DNA of 64,000 nucleotides from Phycisphaerae bacterium. GTDB lineage: Bacteria > Planctomycetota > Phycisphaerae > Phycisphaerales > UBA1924. The notes under the pieces were generated by a model, which did no database searches, was not told where the DNA came from, and was given only the letters and a program-made list of their open reading frames with translations. The translations under genes were made by a program, and so were the position numbers. The stretch is taken from NCBI GenBank assembly GCA_014192545.1, contig BJHL01000004.1, forward strand, positions 62,001-126,000, read 5' to 3'. Positions 45,122 through 54,056 of the stretch are shown here, piece after piece (the first letter of the stretch is position 1; each line of letters opens with the position of its first letter).

Positions 45122-45651
45122 TGGCGCTGCACCGATCCTGTGATGCGGCGGACGGTGATGGTGAAAGTGTTGTCGATGCGGATGGACATGTCGGTGGTCC
45201 AGGGGCCGATGCGCGTGCCTGATGTGTCGCGGAGTTCGGGAGTGCCGTCGATGCCGAACCAAGCGGTAGTGGTGGTTGTGGTATCGCCTGCGCCGTCGAT
45301 GAGGCTGGTGATCCATGGATCGCGGCGGCCTTGGTCGGGGCGGGTTGAGCCGCGAGTGGAGCCGTCGGGGGCGAGGACGGGGGTTGGAGATGTGCCGAGG
45401 GAGTTGATGGTCAAGATGCGCATGTCGTTGGCCGAGAACTCGACGGCTGTGGGGCGACCGGTGGCGAGGGCGAGGGAGCGAGCGAGCAGCAGGGTGCGCT
45501 CGACTTCTTGCGCGGAGTCGACGCGGCGGGCGTTGCGGAGCAGGCTAAAGGCTGGGGTAGCAGTCGCGGCGATGATGCCGATGATGACGACCACGACCAT
45601 CGTTTCGAGAAACGAGAAGGCGCGGCGGGAATGGACGGATGCGCGGGGCAT
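45118..45651 (-). CDS. Pseudopilin, GspH-like
   Basis: The 177-residue protein has SRRAFSFLETMVVVVIIGIIAATATPAFSLL with Glu at +5, followed by RNARRVDSAQEVERTLLLARSLALATGRPTAVEF, the typical GspH helix. The order G-H-I-J-K is preserved in this cluster. It overlaps both neighbours (TAATG and ATGA). Confidence 0.83.
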   Translation of the reverse strand: MPRASVHSRRAFSFLETMVVVVIIGIIAATATPAFSLLRNARRVDSAQEVERTLLLARSLALATGRPTAVEFSANDMRILTINSLGTSPTPVLAPDGSTRGSTRPDQGRRDPWITSLIDGAGDTTTTTTAWFGIDGTPELRDTSGTRIGPWTTDMSIRIDNTFTITVRRITGSVQRQ

Positions 45652-46154
45652 TAGTGTTCGTTGGCATTGAGGGCGTTGCCGCTGGCGTTGGTACCTGCGG
45701 GGTCGGAGGCGTTGGCGTAAAAGATGGCGGCGGGAGGGATGGCGGAGTTATCGACGTAATAGTTCCAGCCGTAGCTCTGGGGGCTGACGACGGAGCGCGA
45801 GTTGGCCTGCGTGAGGGAGACAAGTTGGACGGTGTTGAGGCCGTTGTAGGGATTTGGGGGGAAGTCGCCTTGGACGACGGTGTTGGGCGTGGTGAGTTGG
45901 TTGAGGGTGGGGTAAGGCGGAGTGCCGGCGAGGACGGCGTTGGCGCGGTAGCCGGCGATGGAAGCGCGGATGCCGCCCAGATTGGCTTTGAGTGAGCTGG
46001 CGCGGGCATCTTGGGTTGCGCTGCCGAATTGCGGGATGACGATAGCTGCGAGGATGCCGATGATGACGACGACGATCATCACTTCGAGGAAGGTGAAGGC
46101 TCGGCGGAGGGCGGAGGCGCTGGGCGGAAGATTGGCAAGGCGATGTGCGATCAT
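45651..46154 (-). CDS. Major pseudopilin, GspG-like
   Basis: The 167-residue protein has RRAFTFLEVMIVVVIIGILAAIVIPQFGSATQDARASSLKANL, the GspG class signal and helix, and a C-terminal SYGWNYYVDN region similar to the beta-part of GspG with a possible calcium site. It probably forms the shaft of the pseudopilus. The ATG at 46154 is preferred over the longer frame. It heads the pseudopilin part of the operon, 130 bases after the GspF gene. Confidence 0.85.
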   Translation of the reverse strand: MIAHRLANLPPSASALRRAFTFLEVMIVVVIIGILAAIVIPQFGSATQDARASSLKANLGGIRASIAGYRANAVLAGTPPYPTLNQLTTPNTVVQGDFPPNPYNGLNTVQLVSLTQANSRSVVSPQSYGWNYYVDNSAIPPAAIFYANASDPAGTNASGNALNANEH

Positions 46155-46284
46155 CTCAAACTCCGATATGCGGCTGCGATGTGCAAGGCGGCTCAAACGA
46201 ATATGCGCTGCACAGGCGGAATGGTTTGCCTGAATTGCCAGGGCGGGGGATTATCTGCACGAACGAGTTTTATCCTTGATTGAC

Positions 46285-47487
46285 TTATCGTTGAATCTTG
46301 GCCATTTGCCACATGGGGAGGAAGACGCTGAGGGCGACGAGCAAGACGATGCCTGCGAGGGCGATGGTCATGATGGGCTCGATGATGGTGTTGACATTCT
46401 TGGTGAGGTTGGAGGCTTCGCGATCGAAGTGGCGAGAGACGATTTCGCAGCAGCGAGAGAGTTCTTTAGCGTCTTTACCGGCACCGATCATGCGTTTGGC
46501 AAAGGGGGGCAAATATCGCGTGCGCTGCAGGGTGTCGATGAGGCGCTCGCCTTGACGGAGATTTTCACTTATGGCGGCGCAGTCGTTGACGAAGATGGGC
46601 CGACCTGTGGAACGGCCGGCGATTTCGATGGCTTCGGTGACGTCAAGGCCGCTGGCGAGAGAGATGCCCAGCACGCGCGAGAAGCGGGCGGCGGCCATGG
46701 TACTGATGACGTCGCAGACGTAGGGGATTTTGAGAAGGGCAGCTTCGAGAACGAGGCGGCCTTTGGGGTTTCGCCAGGTGAGAGCAAGCGTGATGAGTAC
46801 GGTGAAGAGGCCACCCAAGTAAGCCCACCAGTAACCTTGCATGGATGCGCCGACGGCTTGGACGATCTTGGTGGCGAGGGGAAGCTCGCGATTTCCTGAG
46901 GCGAATGTTGCGGCAAACTTGGGAACGACGAAACCGACAATGACGGTGAGGGCTGCGCCGACCATGCCCAAGACGATGACGGGGTAAGCGAGGGCGCGGC
47001 GCAGTTGCGAGCCCGTTTCGACTTGTTTTTCGAGCATTTCGACGAGGTGGCTGGTGACGGCTTGCAGGTTACCGCTTTTTTCGGCAGAGCGCATGGTTTC
47101 GATGTAGACGTCGCCGAAGGTGGAGCGGTATTTTTCCATCGCGGTGGTGATGGTCTGGCCGCTTTCGATCATGGTGGCGATGTCGCGGATCATGGCGGCG
47201 AGTTCGGGCTTGCGCTCGTGCTCGGCGATAGCGATGAGGCCGCGGTCGAGAGGGATTTGGGCTTCGACGAGGACGGCGAGTTCGCGCGTGAGGTTGGCAA
47301 CGTCGGTGAGTTTGACGCGGCTGAAGCTGAGAGCGGCGCGCTCTCGCATGGGCGAGAGCACCAGCGGCGTGAGGGCCGAGGCGGTGAGTTTGCGGTAGGC
47401 TTCGGCTTCATCGAGAGCGCGAATGGAGCCTTTGGTTTGGATCCCTTGCGCGTCGATGGCTTCGTAGTGGTAGGTGGTGACGCTCAT
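46285..47487 (-). CDS. gspF: Type II secretion/type IV pilus inner-membrane protein, GspF/PilC
   Basis: The 400-residue protein has two T2SSF cytoplasmic domains with membrane segments between (PVIVLGMVGAALTVIVGF; WAYLGGLFTVLITLALTW; IALAGIVLLVALSVFLPMW) and motifs SGNLQAVTSHLVEMLEKQ and GLDVTEAIEIAGRSTG. It is the platform protein around which the ATPase drives assembly. Its ATG overlaps the gspE stop by four bases. Naming as GspF or PilC cannot be separated by sequence alone here. Confidence 0.92.
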   Translation of the reverse strand: MSVTTYHYEAIDAQGIQTKGSIRALDEAEAYRKLTASALTPLVLSPMRERAALSFSRVKLTDVANLTRELAVLVEAQIPLDRGLIAIAEHERKPELAAMIRDIATMIESGQTITTAMEKYRSTFGDVYIETMRSAEKSGNLQAVTSHLVEMLEKQVETGSQLRRALAYPVIVLGMVGAALTVIVGFVVPKFAATFASGNRELPLATKIVQAVGASMQGYWWAYLGGLFTVLITLALTWRNPKGRLVLEAALLKIPYVCDVISTMAAARFSRVLGISLASGLDVTEAIEIAGRSTGRPIFVNDCAAISENLRQGERLIDTLQRTRYLPPFAKRMIGAGKDAKELSRCCEIVSRHFDREASNLTKNVNTIIEPIMTIALAGIVLLVALSVFLPMWQMAKIQR

Positions 47488-49193
47488 GCGGCGCGCTCCT
47501 GGATTTGATTCGAGGCAGTTTGATCGACGGCGGTTTGGGTTGCTTCGTCGTCGAGGAACTGCTGGGAGAAACCCATGATTTCGTCGAGCGAGGTACGGCC
47601 GGAGGCGGCGACTTCGGCACCGTTGTGGAAGAGTGAGCGGAAACCGTCAGCACGGGCGGCATCGATGATGTCGGTGGTCGATGCTTTGTATTCGATCAGC
47701 GGGCGAACGCGCGGGGTGATGCGGAGCATTTCGAAGATGGGCAAGCGGCCGCGGAAGCCGGTGCGTTTGCAGGCATCGCAACCGGCGTGCGAGCGGAACT
47801 CGCCGTTGCGGAACTCCTCGGGGACGCGGCGGACGAGATTGCAATCAGTTTCGAGCACTGAGCACTTGGTGCAGAGCTGGCGGACCAGTCGCTGCGAGAT
47901 AGCAGCGAGCAAGGTGGAGCCAACCATGTAGGGCGGGACGCCCATGTTGATGAGGCGTTCGACGGTGCCCACAGCGTCGTTGGTGTGCAGGGTGGAGAGG
48001 ACCAAGTGGCCTGTCATGGCGGCTTGGGCGGCGATTTTGGCGGTTTCTTCGTCGCGGATTTCACCCACGAGGATGACGTCGGGATCTTGACGCAGGAAGC
48101 TGCGCAGTGCGCTGGCGAAGGTGAGTCCAATTTCGGGATGGGCCTGCACTTGGCGGATCATGGGCAGGCGAATTTCGACGGGATCTTCGATCGTCATGAT
48201 GTTGACGTCGGGCTTGTTGATCACGTTGAGGGCGGTGTAGAGGGTGGTGGTTTTACCGCTGCCAGTTGGTCCGGTGACGAGGATGATGCCGTGGGGTCGT
48301 TCGATGAGGTCGCTGAACCACGTTGTCATTTGCGGGCTCATGCCCAGGCTGGCGATGTCGCCGATGCGGGTTGCGCTGCGGAGCAGGCGCATGACGACGT
48401 TTTCGCCGTGGATGGTGGGGATGAGCGAGAGGCGGACGTCGATATTTTCGCCTTTGTGGCGGAAGCGGAACTTGCCGTCTTGCGGTTTGCGGGTTTGCGT
48501 CAGGTCGAGTTTGGCCATGACCTTCAGTCGCTGCACGAGGGCTTCGTGCATGCTGCGCTGGGGGCTTTGCTGCGGGGCGAGCACGCCATCGACGCGGTAG
48601 CGCAAGACGAGGTCGCGTTCTTCGGGATTGATGTGGACGTCGCTGGCGGCGGCGTCGGCGGCACCGGCGAGAATCTGGTTGACGGCGGCGACGACGGGTT
48701 CATCACCTGTGGTGAGGGTTTGCTCGGCGGTGTCGTCGGCTTTAGCGTCATCGCTGCGTGCGAGGCTGTACGCGCGGGTGATGAGGGCACGGAGTTGTTC
48801 AGCGTCGGCGACGACGGGATCGACATCGCAGCGGAGCAACTGGCGGATTTGGTCGATGGCTTGCAGATTGAGCGGATCAAGCATCGCGATGGTGGCGACG
48901 CCGTCGAGAATGAAGAGTGGGAAGGCAACGAGGCGCTCGGCGACGGCACGGGGGACGAGGCGGGTGTTGCGGAAGTCGATTTCGTAGTGCGTGAGATCAA
49001 CGAAGGGATATTCGCAGATTTTGGCTTTGGCGATGGCGAGGCGGCGCGTGGTGGCGATGCCGAGTGAGACCATGGAGTCGAGAAGATCGCCGCCCGTACC
49101 CATCGCGTGTTCAGTGGCACGGCGAAGATCGGCCTCGGTGATGAGGCCGTCTGCGAGCAGCGTGCGGACGATGAAGTTGCGAGAGTCGAGCAC
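47484..49193 (-). CDS. gspE: Assembly ATPase GspE/PilB
   Basis: The 569-residue hexameric ATPase has an N-terminal MshEN/T2SSE-N region, Walker A GPTGSGKTTT, Walker B-like ILVGEIRDEETAKIA, the Asp box and His box (HLVLSTLHTNDAVG), and a zinc-binding four-Cys region CTKCSVLETDC and CDACKRTGF. It powers pilus or pseudopilus assembly. The start is GTG at 49193 with AGGA eight bases ahead. Next to the PilZ gene. Confidence 0.95.
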   Translation of the reverse strand: MLDSRNFIVRTLLADGLITEADLRRATEHAMGTGGDLLDSMVSLGIATTRRLAIAKAKICEYPFVDLTHYEIDFRNTRLVPRAVAERLVAFPLFILDGVATIAMLDPLNLQAIDQIRQLLRCDVDPVVADAEQLRALITRAYSLARSDDAKADDTAEQTLTTGDEPVVAAVNQILAGAADAAASDVHINPEERDLVLRYRVDGVLAPQQSPQRSMHEALVQRLKVMAKLDLTQTRKPQDGKFRFRHKGENIDVRLSLIPTIHGENVVMRLLRSATRIGDIASLGMSPQMTTWFSDLIERPHGIILVTGPTGSGKTTTLYTALNVINKPDVNIMTIEDPVEIRLPMIRQVQAHPEIGLTFASALRSFLRQDPDVILVGEIRDEETAKIAAQAAMTGHLVLSTLHTNDAVGTVERLINMGVPPYMVGSTLLAAISQRLVRQLCTKCSVLETDCNLVRRVPEEFRNGEFRSHAGCDACKRTGFRGRLPIFEMLRITPRVRPLIEYKASTTDIIDAARADGFRSLFHNGAEVAASGRTSLDEIMGFSQQFLDDEATQTAVDQTASNQIQERAA

Positions 49194-49217
49194 TGGGGTG
49201 TTCCTGAATACTCCGTT

Positions 49218-49619
49218 TTATGATTCGCCCTGGCCAACTTGCGCGAGGATCGCGTCGAGTTGGCGTTGCTGGTCTTCGGTCATGTCGGTGAATGAACAGC
49301 CCACGTGAAACGCGGGACGGCGGTCGGTCATGATGAAGCGGCGGACGATGGCGTCGCAACTGAGAAGTTCTTGCGGCGTGTCGCCTGCGGAAAAAAGTTT
49401 GACGCGGATGCGCGTGAGGCGCGGGAGGAAGACGGTGGTGAAGAAGCCAGCGCCGGCGAGCGAGATATCAACGCAGTTGCAGTCGATCATGCCGTCTTTG
49501 GCACCGGCGGCGGGGGCGAGCTTGACCACCGACGCATGCTGGGCGGTGGGCCCGAGGACCGCGTTTATCGAAACGTCGAAGCGTTCGACTTTGCGCATGA
49601 TGGTGGCGGCAGAAGGCAT
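49218..49619 (-). CDS. PilZ domain protein
   Basis: The 133-residue protein has the c-di-GMP-binding signature: RKVERF (Arg-x3-Arg) near residue 9 and CVDISLAGAGF (DxSxxG) near 50. It probably couples c-di-GMP to the assembly ATPase directly downstream. GGAG lies seven bases ahead of the ATG. The GGDEF cyclase at 42651 lies in the same locus. Confidence 0.87.
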   Translation of the reverse strand: MPSAATIMRKVERFDVSINAVLGPTAQHASVVKLAPAAGAKDGMIDCNCVDISLAGAGFFTTVFLPRLTRIRVKLFSAGDTPQELLSCDAIVRRFIMTDRRPAFHVGCSFTDMTEDQQRQLDAILAQVGQGES

Positions 49620-49816
49620 GAAAACTCCGGCGGGTCTTTGATCGTTGAAACAAGTTCTGGACGCAGCGAGACTGGTTGCGGGGTCTACCCGCCACGGTGC
49701 TACGTCGGCAAATTGGGGGGGCGACTGAAGGGACGGCGTAAAAAGGACGACCTAGATACGAGAATCGGAGAAATACACGTACATGATCCGTACGGATTGC
49801 GGAGAGCTGGTAAAAC

Positions 49817-49845
49817 TTGGTTCTGGGCAAGCGTTTGCCTAGAAT
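49817..49845 (+). promoter_or_regulatory. Predicted sigma-70-type promoter for rpsB
   Basis: TTGGTT at 49817-49822 and TAGAAT at 49840-49845 are separated by 17 bases, a good spacing for a housekeeping promoter. Transcription would begin near 49852, giving a leader of more than 200 bases before rpsB, which might hold a ribosomal-protein autoregulatory element. Otherwise I see nothing in 49620-50074. Confidence 0.45.
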
Positions 49846-50074
49846 GGACAACGCCGAAGGTTGGTCGGCTTGCGCATCGTTTGTGGTGGTCTTTTGGTCT
49901 TCTTGAGCGGTGCGGCTTTTCTCAAACTGGTTTTGCGGCTTGCTCAGCATGTGGCTTGGCGGGTCGTGCAACCCCTGAAGCGCCCATGTGCGTTCGCGAT
50001 GGTTTCTTGCTGAGTGGATCGGCGGGAAGCTCCAACTGCGAGGAACGCCGGTGTCGCTGCCCGAGGACTTTGTC

Positions 50075-50932
50075 ATGGCTAGTACGCTCGTTCAAGACCT
50101 TATCGAAGCTGGTATTCACTTTGGCCAGCGCAGCAGCGGCTGGAACCCGCGGATGCAGCCGTTTATCTACGGCAAGCGCAACGGGATTCACATCATTGAT
50201 ATCAAGGAGACCATCAAGGGTCTTCTGCTGGCGAAGAAGCTGATTGCCAAGAGCGTTGCTGAAGGCAAGGATGTGTGCTTTGTGGGCACCAAGCGTCAGG
50301 CCAAGAGCGTGCTGGAAGGCCGCGTTCCCGACGTGAAGCAGCACTTTGTGACTGAGCGCTGGCTGGGTGGCACGCTGACCAACTTCCGGACGATTCGTCA
50401 GCGCCTGAAGCGCTTGGATGAACTGGACGCGATTGAAGCGAAGGATAACTTCGCGAGCTACTCGAAGAAGATGGAAAGCATGCTCAAGCGAGAGCAGAAG
50501 AAGATCAGCCGGAACTTGTCGGGCATTCGCCACATGGAGAAGATGCCGGGCATCATGGTTGTGGTTGACGTGAAGAGCGAAATGACGGCGCTGCGCGAAG
50601 CCAAGAAGCTGGGCATCACGACGATTGCACTGATTGACACCGATGGCGACCCCGAGCTGGTTGACATTGTTATTCCCGGGAACGACGACTCGATGCGCTC
50701 CATCGATGTGGTCATTCGCGAGTTGTGCCTGGCGGTGAGCGAAGGCCTGCAACTGCGCGAGCAGACGCAGGCGGCGAACCGTGCGGCGGACCAGAAGGGT
50801 CCGGCGAACACCAGCATGGACGGCGCGGGCGACCAAGGCGGCCAGGGGGGTGGTCCGGGCGGCCCACGCCGCAGCCGGCGTGCGCAGTTCAAGGCGGATG
50901 ACGCGGCTGGTGAAGTCGCGGCGAAGGCGTAA
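50075..50932 (+). CDS. rpsB: 30S ribosomal protein S2
   Basis: The 285-residue S2 shows LVQDLIEAGIHFGQRSSGWNPRMQPFIYGKRNGIHIIDIKET, GTKRQAKS, RWLGGTLTNFRTIRQ and the C-terminal PELVDIVIPGNDDSMRSIDV, all characteristic. A Gly/Ala-rich tail after residue 245 (GDQGGQGGGPGG) is longer than in E. coli. GAGG is eight bases ahead of the ATG at 50075; an earlier in-frame start is less likely. tsf follows 188 bases downstream, as in many bacteria. Confidence 0.97.
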   Translation: MASTLVQDLIEAGIHFGQRSSGWNPRMQPFIYGKRNGIHIIDIKETIKGLLLAKKLIAKSVAEGKDVCFVGTKRQAKSVLEGRVPDVKQHFVTERWLGGTLTNFRTIRQRLKRLDELDAIEAKDNFASYSKKMESMLKREQKKISRNLSGIRHMEKMPGIMVVVDVKSEMTALREAKKLGITTIALIDTDGDPELVDIVIPGNDDSMRSIDVVIRELCLAVSEGLQLREQTQAANRAADQKGPANTSMDGAGDQGGQGGGPGGPRRSRRAQFKADDAAGEVAAKA

Positions 50933-51074
50933 GTGGGTGGCACAGGTGTTGCAGCCTGTGTTCCATCAAGTCATAACCGAAAAGTGACATGAGCTAGTGC
51001 TCACGCCACCGGTAGCAAGCAGCAAAGTACACGGGTCCGATTCAGTTCGGGCTCGTTTCGCAAGAATTAGTTTC

Positions 51075-51095
51075 GCACGGGCTGAAAGCCCGTGC
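51075..51095. repeat. Palindrome GCACGGGC, TGAAA, GCCCGTGC between rpsB and tsf
   Basis: An 8-bp perfect stem with a TGAAA loop sits 25 bases ahead of tsf. Similar palindromes with the flank GCCACCG occur widely in planctomycete intergenic DNA, as far as I recall. It could affect expression of tsf. Confidence 0.85.
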
Positions 51096-51120
51096 CACCG
51101 AAAGAGACAGGACACACACC

Positions 51121-51924
51121 ATGGCTGAACTCAACGCCAAAGACGTGATGAAACTCCGCGACAAGACGGGCCTGCCCATGATGGCTTGTAAAGCCGCTTT
51201 GACCGAAGCGGGCGGGGACTTTGAGAAGGCGGAGGACATTCTCCGCAAGCAGATGAAGGGCAAGATGGACAGCAAGACCGACAAGGTCGCGGGCGAAGGT
51301 CGAATCGCGATTGCGGTCGGTAGCGGCGGCGCGACGATTGTCGAGCTCAAGGCCAACACGGACTTCACTGCCAAGAACGATGCGTTCATCAGCCTCGCCA
51401 ACAGCATTGCTCAAGGCGGGCTGAAGCTGGGTGCGGGTTCGTTCGCGAACGCGACGGAGTTTGCGTCGGCGATTGATGACATTCGCGCGAAGACTGGCGA
51501 GACGATTGCCATTGGTCGCGCTGAGCATGTGCCGGGCGGTCCTGGCATCAAGTTCGGCACGTATGTGCACCACGACGGCAAGACCGGCGCGCTGGTGAAG
51601 GTTGAAGGCGAGATGAGCGATGAAGGTCTCAAGCAGATCTGCATGCACATCGTCGCGGCCCAGCCTCGCCCGCAGGGTGTGAATGCCAGCGATGTGCCAG
51701 CGGCGGTTGTTGAGCGTGAACGCAAGTTCCGCATCGAGCAAGCGATGGAAACGGGCAAGCCCAAGGAAATCGCCGAGAAGATGGTGGAAGGCGGGATGCG
51801 CAAGTTCTTCGAGGAAATCGCGCTGCTTGAGCAGCCTTACGTGATTGACCCGACGAAGAAGGTCAAAGACATCGTGGGCGGTGCGAAGGTGCACGCGTTC
51901 TGGCGGTGGCAGGTTGGGGAGTGA
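51121..51924 (+). CDS. tsf: Translation elongation factor Ts
   Basis: The 267-residue EF-Ts has the N-terminal LRDKTGLPMMACKAALTEAGGDFEKAEDILRK signature, which binds EF-Tu, and a GGATIVELKANTDFTAKND core. It recycles EF-Tu by nucleotide exchange. It lies downstream of rpsB and is ended by a strong terminator at 51946. Confidence 0.97.
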   Translation: MAELNAKDVMKLRDKTGLPMMACKAALTEAGGDFEKAEDILRKQMKGKMDSKTDKVAGEGRIAIAVGSGGATIVELKANTDFTAKNDAFISLANSIAQGGLKLGAGSFANATEFASAIDDIRAKTGETIAIGRAEHVPGGPGIKFGTYVHHDGKTGALVKVEGEMSDEGLKQICMHIVAAQPRPQGVNASDVPAAVVERERKFRIEQAMETGKPKEIAEKMVEGGMRKFFEEIALLEQPYVIDPTKKVKDIVGGAKVHAFWRWQVGE

Positions 51925-51945
51925 GTTGAGATTTGTTTGCACTAC

Positions 51946-51973
51946 AAACCCGCGAGAGATCGCGGGTTTTTTC
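51946..51973 (+). terminator. Intrinsic terminator of tsf
   Basis: A 10-bp perfect stem (AAACCCGCGA with its complement, GAGA loop) is followed by TTTTTT. The opposite-strand gene begins its last codon inside it, so it may also serve the convergent ATP-grasp gene. Confidence 0.9.
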
Positions 51974-52883
51974 ATTTGAGGAAGCACTGGATGCCGGGTG
52001 CGAGCCGGCGCATGCAGTCGTCGAACCAAGGCCACTTGGAGAAATTTCCCACGGTGGGCGTGGTGTTGGCGTCGAGCAGATGGGCGACGCCGTCGATGAT
52101 AGTGAAATCGAACTTGCCGAAATCAAAGTGCATGGATTGCCGAAGGGCGAGGAGTTCGGGGGGCGGATCAAACTCGATTTTGCGTGTGACGATTGTGCGA
52201 GCTTGGACGATGGGCGTGGTTGCGTAGTTGACGGAGATGAATCCGCCGTCGCCGAAGAAGACCCAGGATCGCAGCACGTATTGATCGCCCGCGCGTTCGC
52301 ACAGCAGTCGCTCGACGATGAGATGCTCGTTGTGCCAGACCATCATGGGCACGTCGGCGGCACGATCGAAGATTCGGTAGTCTTTGCCGTCGAGGCGCGT
52401 ACGAAACTGCCAGGGCATGCGCTGGCGGAGAGCACGCATGCATGTTCGCAGCGGGTGAGACTCGCGGGAGATTTGGTAGTCGATTGCGCCGCCGAAGTTC
52501 AGGTTGGTTTTGACGATGACCGGGCCATCGTAACCGTCACCTTTGCGAACTTGATGCCGGGAGATGAGTCGTTTCTCGATGGAGCCAACCTTGGCGTTGA
52601 GTGTGGCTGGGTAGTGGGCGGACAGCTTGCGGAATGCGTCGATGGGACGGGTGCTGTCGATGTGGAGCAACGCGGCGGCGGCGCTGGGGACGTGCACGGG
52701 CGCGGGCACGCAGGCTGCGGAGATACCCATGGCTCGCCAATAGGGCAGGAGTTCGCGAACCATGTAGGGAATGGGCAGCAGCGGCGCGAGGGGATGCGTG
52801 TGGATGACCACCAGCGGCGCATCGCAGCGGGTGGCGCGAGGCAGAAGTTGTGGTGCGGCAACCGGAGACGACACGTGCAACAT
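51972..52883 (-). CDS. ATP-grasp domain protein, RimK-like
   Basis: The 303-residue protein has an ATP-grasp layout: IVKTNLNFGGAIDY (substrate/ATP part), HLIVERLL, and the metal-binding FGKFDFTIIDGVAHLLDANTTPTVG near the C-terminus. ATP-grasp ligases join an acid to an amine or thiol; the substrate is unknown. The ATG at 52883 is used because the longer frame lacks a clear ribosome binding site; one at 52952 is possible. It is convergent with tsf. Confidence 0.75.
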   Translation of the reverse strand: MLHVSSPVAAPQLLPRATRCDAPLVVIHTHPLAPLLPIPYMVRELLPYWRAMGISAACVPAPVHVPSAAAALLHIDSTRPIDAFRKLSAHYPATLNAKVGSIEKRLISRHQVRKGDGYDGPVIVKTNLNFGGAIDYQISRESHPLRTCMRALRQRMPWQFRTRLDGKDYRIFDRAADVPMMVWHNEHLIVERLLCERAGDQYVLRSWVFFGDGGFISVNYATTPIVQARTIVTRKIEFDPPPELLALRQSMHFDFGKFDFTIIDGVAHLLDANTTPTVGNFSKWPWFDDCMRRLAPGIQCFLK

Positions 52884-53065
52884 ACTAAACGAATAAGCGT
52901 GGCAGGAGCGGTGACGGGACACAAATTGTGGCAAGCAGCTGCAAAACGACATAACGGACGTTGCCACAAGGGGTTGGAGGGGCTTATTGTTTTGCGAGTG
53001 CACGAGAAAGTGCACGCGTCTTGATGCATGAAGGTTGCGTAGGCAGCGCGTCAATGGAGATTGCC

Positions 53066-53383
53066 ATGGGCTTGGACTACGCGATTGATGCGTTGTACGC
53101 AACGGATTTCAGCAGCGCGCAGGCGAGTGCGTGCCGGGTGCATCGCGATGGGCGGGCGTATCCGACGATTGCGGCGGTGGGCGGCTGCTTTGAGGACGCG
53201 GGGCACAGCCTGACGATTCGGCATGTGCAGTTGTTTGATTGTTACCGCGCGGAGTGGCGCGATGGACAGGGCAGCACGATGAGTGCTGTTGCGGGGCAGA
53301 CGGCGGAGGAGGCGGCGGTGTATGCGTTGAGCTTGTTGCGGCGGCGGGTGGCGCAGGTTGCGATGCAGGCTGGGGGCGAGTGA
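53066..53383 (+). CDS. Hypothetical small protein
   Basis: The 105-residue product (from ATG 53066, GGAG seven bases ahead) is not recognised. It has an alternating hydrophobic and charged pattern with three Cys residues. It lies between the ATP-grasp gene (opposite strand) and the convergent higA. No function can be given. Confidence 0.5.
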   Translation: MGLDYAIDALYATDFSSAQASACRVHRDGRAYPTIAAVGGCFEDAGHSLTIRHVQLFDCYRAEWRDGQGSTMSAVAGQTAEEAAVYALSLLRRRVAQVAMQAGGE

Positions 53384-53386
53384 GCG

Positions 53387-53725
53387 TTACGCGGCTTTGG
53401 GCGGTTGTGATTGCTTGAACGGCTTGACTTGTTTCGCGATGCGTGCGCCCGAAATCTCCACGGCCGTATCGATGTCAAACTTAGCTTGCAAGTTCATCCA
53501 GAACTCGGCGGTTGTGCCGAAGTAGCGTGCGAGGCGAAGGGCAGTGTCGCCTGAAAAATCACGTTTGCCTTTGACGAGACGGCTGACGCGATCAGCGGGC
53601 ATGCCGGTTTCCTTCGCGAGGCGATACTTGGTGATGCCGAGTGGTTCGAGGAATTCAAGCTGCAAAATTTCGCCTGGATGGATGGGCGATTGACGCTTGC
53701 GAGATTTGAGAGTGGTGCGAGACAT
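53387..53725 (-). CDS. higA: HigA family antitoxin
   Basis: The 112-residue protein has the HigA/XRE-type HTH: SPIHPGEILQLEFLEPLGITKYRLAKETGMPADRVSRLVKGKRDFSGDTALRLARYFGTTAEFWMNLQ, including the family-specific EFWMNLQ. It binds HigB and represses the pair. It ends the operon behind higB, separated from it by 14 bases, the reverse-order layout typical for higBA. Confidence 0.93.
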   Translation of the reverse strand: MSRTTLKSRKRQSPIHPGEILQLEFLEPLGITKYRLAKETGMPADRVSRLVKGKRDFSGDTALRLARYFGTTAEFWMNLQAKFDIDTAVEISGARIAKQVKPFKQSQPPKAA

Positions 53726-53739
53726 TGCATGATCCTCTG

Positions 53740-54021
53740 TCAGTGATAGTCAATGAACTGAACGTCGTGCGCGTTGTCGTTCTCCCAGCGAAAGACGATT
53801 CGGAACTGATCGTTGACACGAATCGAGTGTTGTCCGGCACGGTTGCCCTTCAATGCTTCGAGTCGATTGCCCGGAGGTATTCGTAGATCGTTGAGAACAC
53901 AAGCGGCGTGAAGCATGATCAGCTTGCGAAGCGCAGCACGCTGAACATCTGGGTGAATTTCACGAAGCGTCTCCCGCTCGAAGAGTGATTTGGTCACTTT
54001 ATCCGCGAAAGAAACGATCAT
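53740..54021 (-). CDS. higB: HigB family toxin (RelE-like mRNA interferase)
   Basis: The 93-residue protein matches HigB: MIVSFADKVTKSLFERE, then KLIMLHAACVLNDLRIPPGNRLEALKGNRAGQHSIRVNDQFRIVFRWE. Family toxins cleave mRNA on the ribosome. It precedes higA in the operon. An inverted GTAA-N4-TTAC motif lies just upstream, a candidate operator. Confidence 0.93.
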   Translation of the reverse strand: MIVSFADKVTKSLFERETLREIHPDVQRAALRKLIMLHAACVLNDLRIPPGNRLEALKGNRAGQHSIRVNDQFRIVFRWENDNAHDVQFIDYH

Positions 54022-54033
54022 AGTTGCTCAATA

Positions 54034-54045
54034 GTAACGCATTAC
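54034..54045 (-). promoter_or_regulatory. Candidate HigA operator
   Basis: GTAA, four bases, TTAC forms an inverted repeat 13 bases upstream of the higB start. HigA proteins usually repress their own operon through such dyads; the specific match is inference. Confidence 0.3.
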
Positions 54046-54056
54046 GTGATTATCGC

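Noticed and set aside
47985-49067. Plus-strand open frame opposite gspE
   Set aside because: Low-complexity Asp/Gly/Glu text typical of the reverse of a GC-rich gene; gspE itself is certain.
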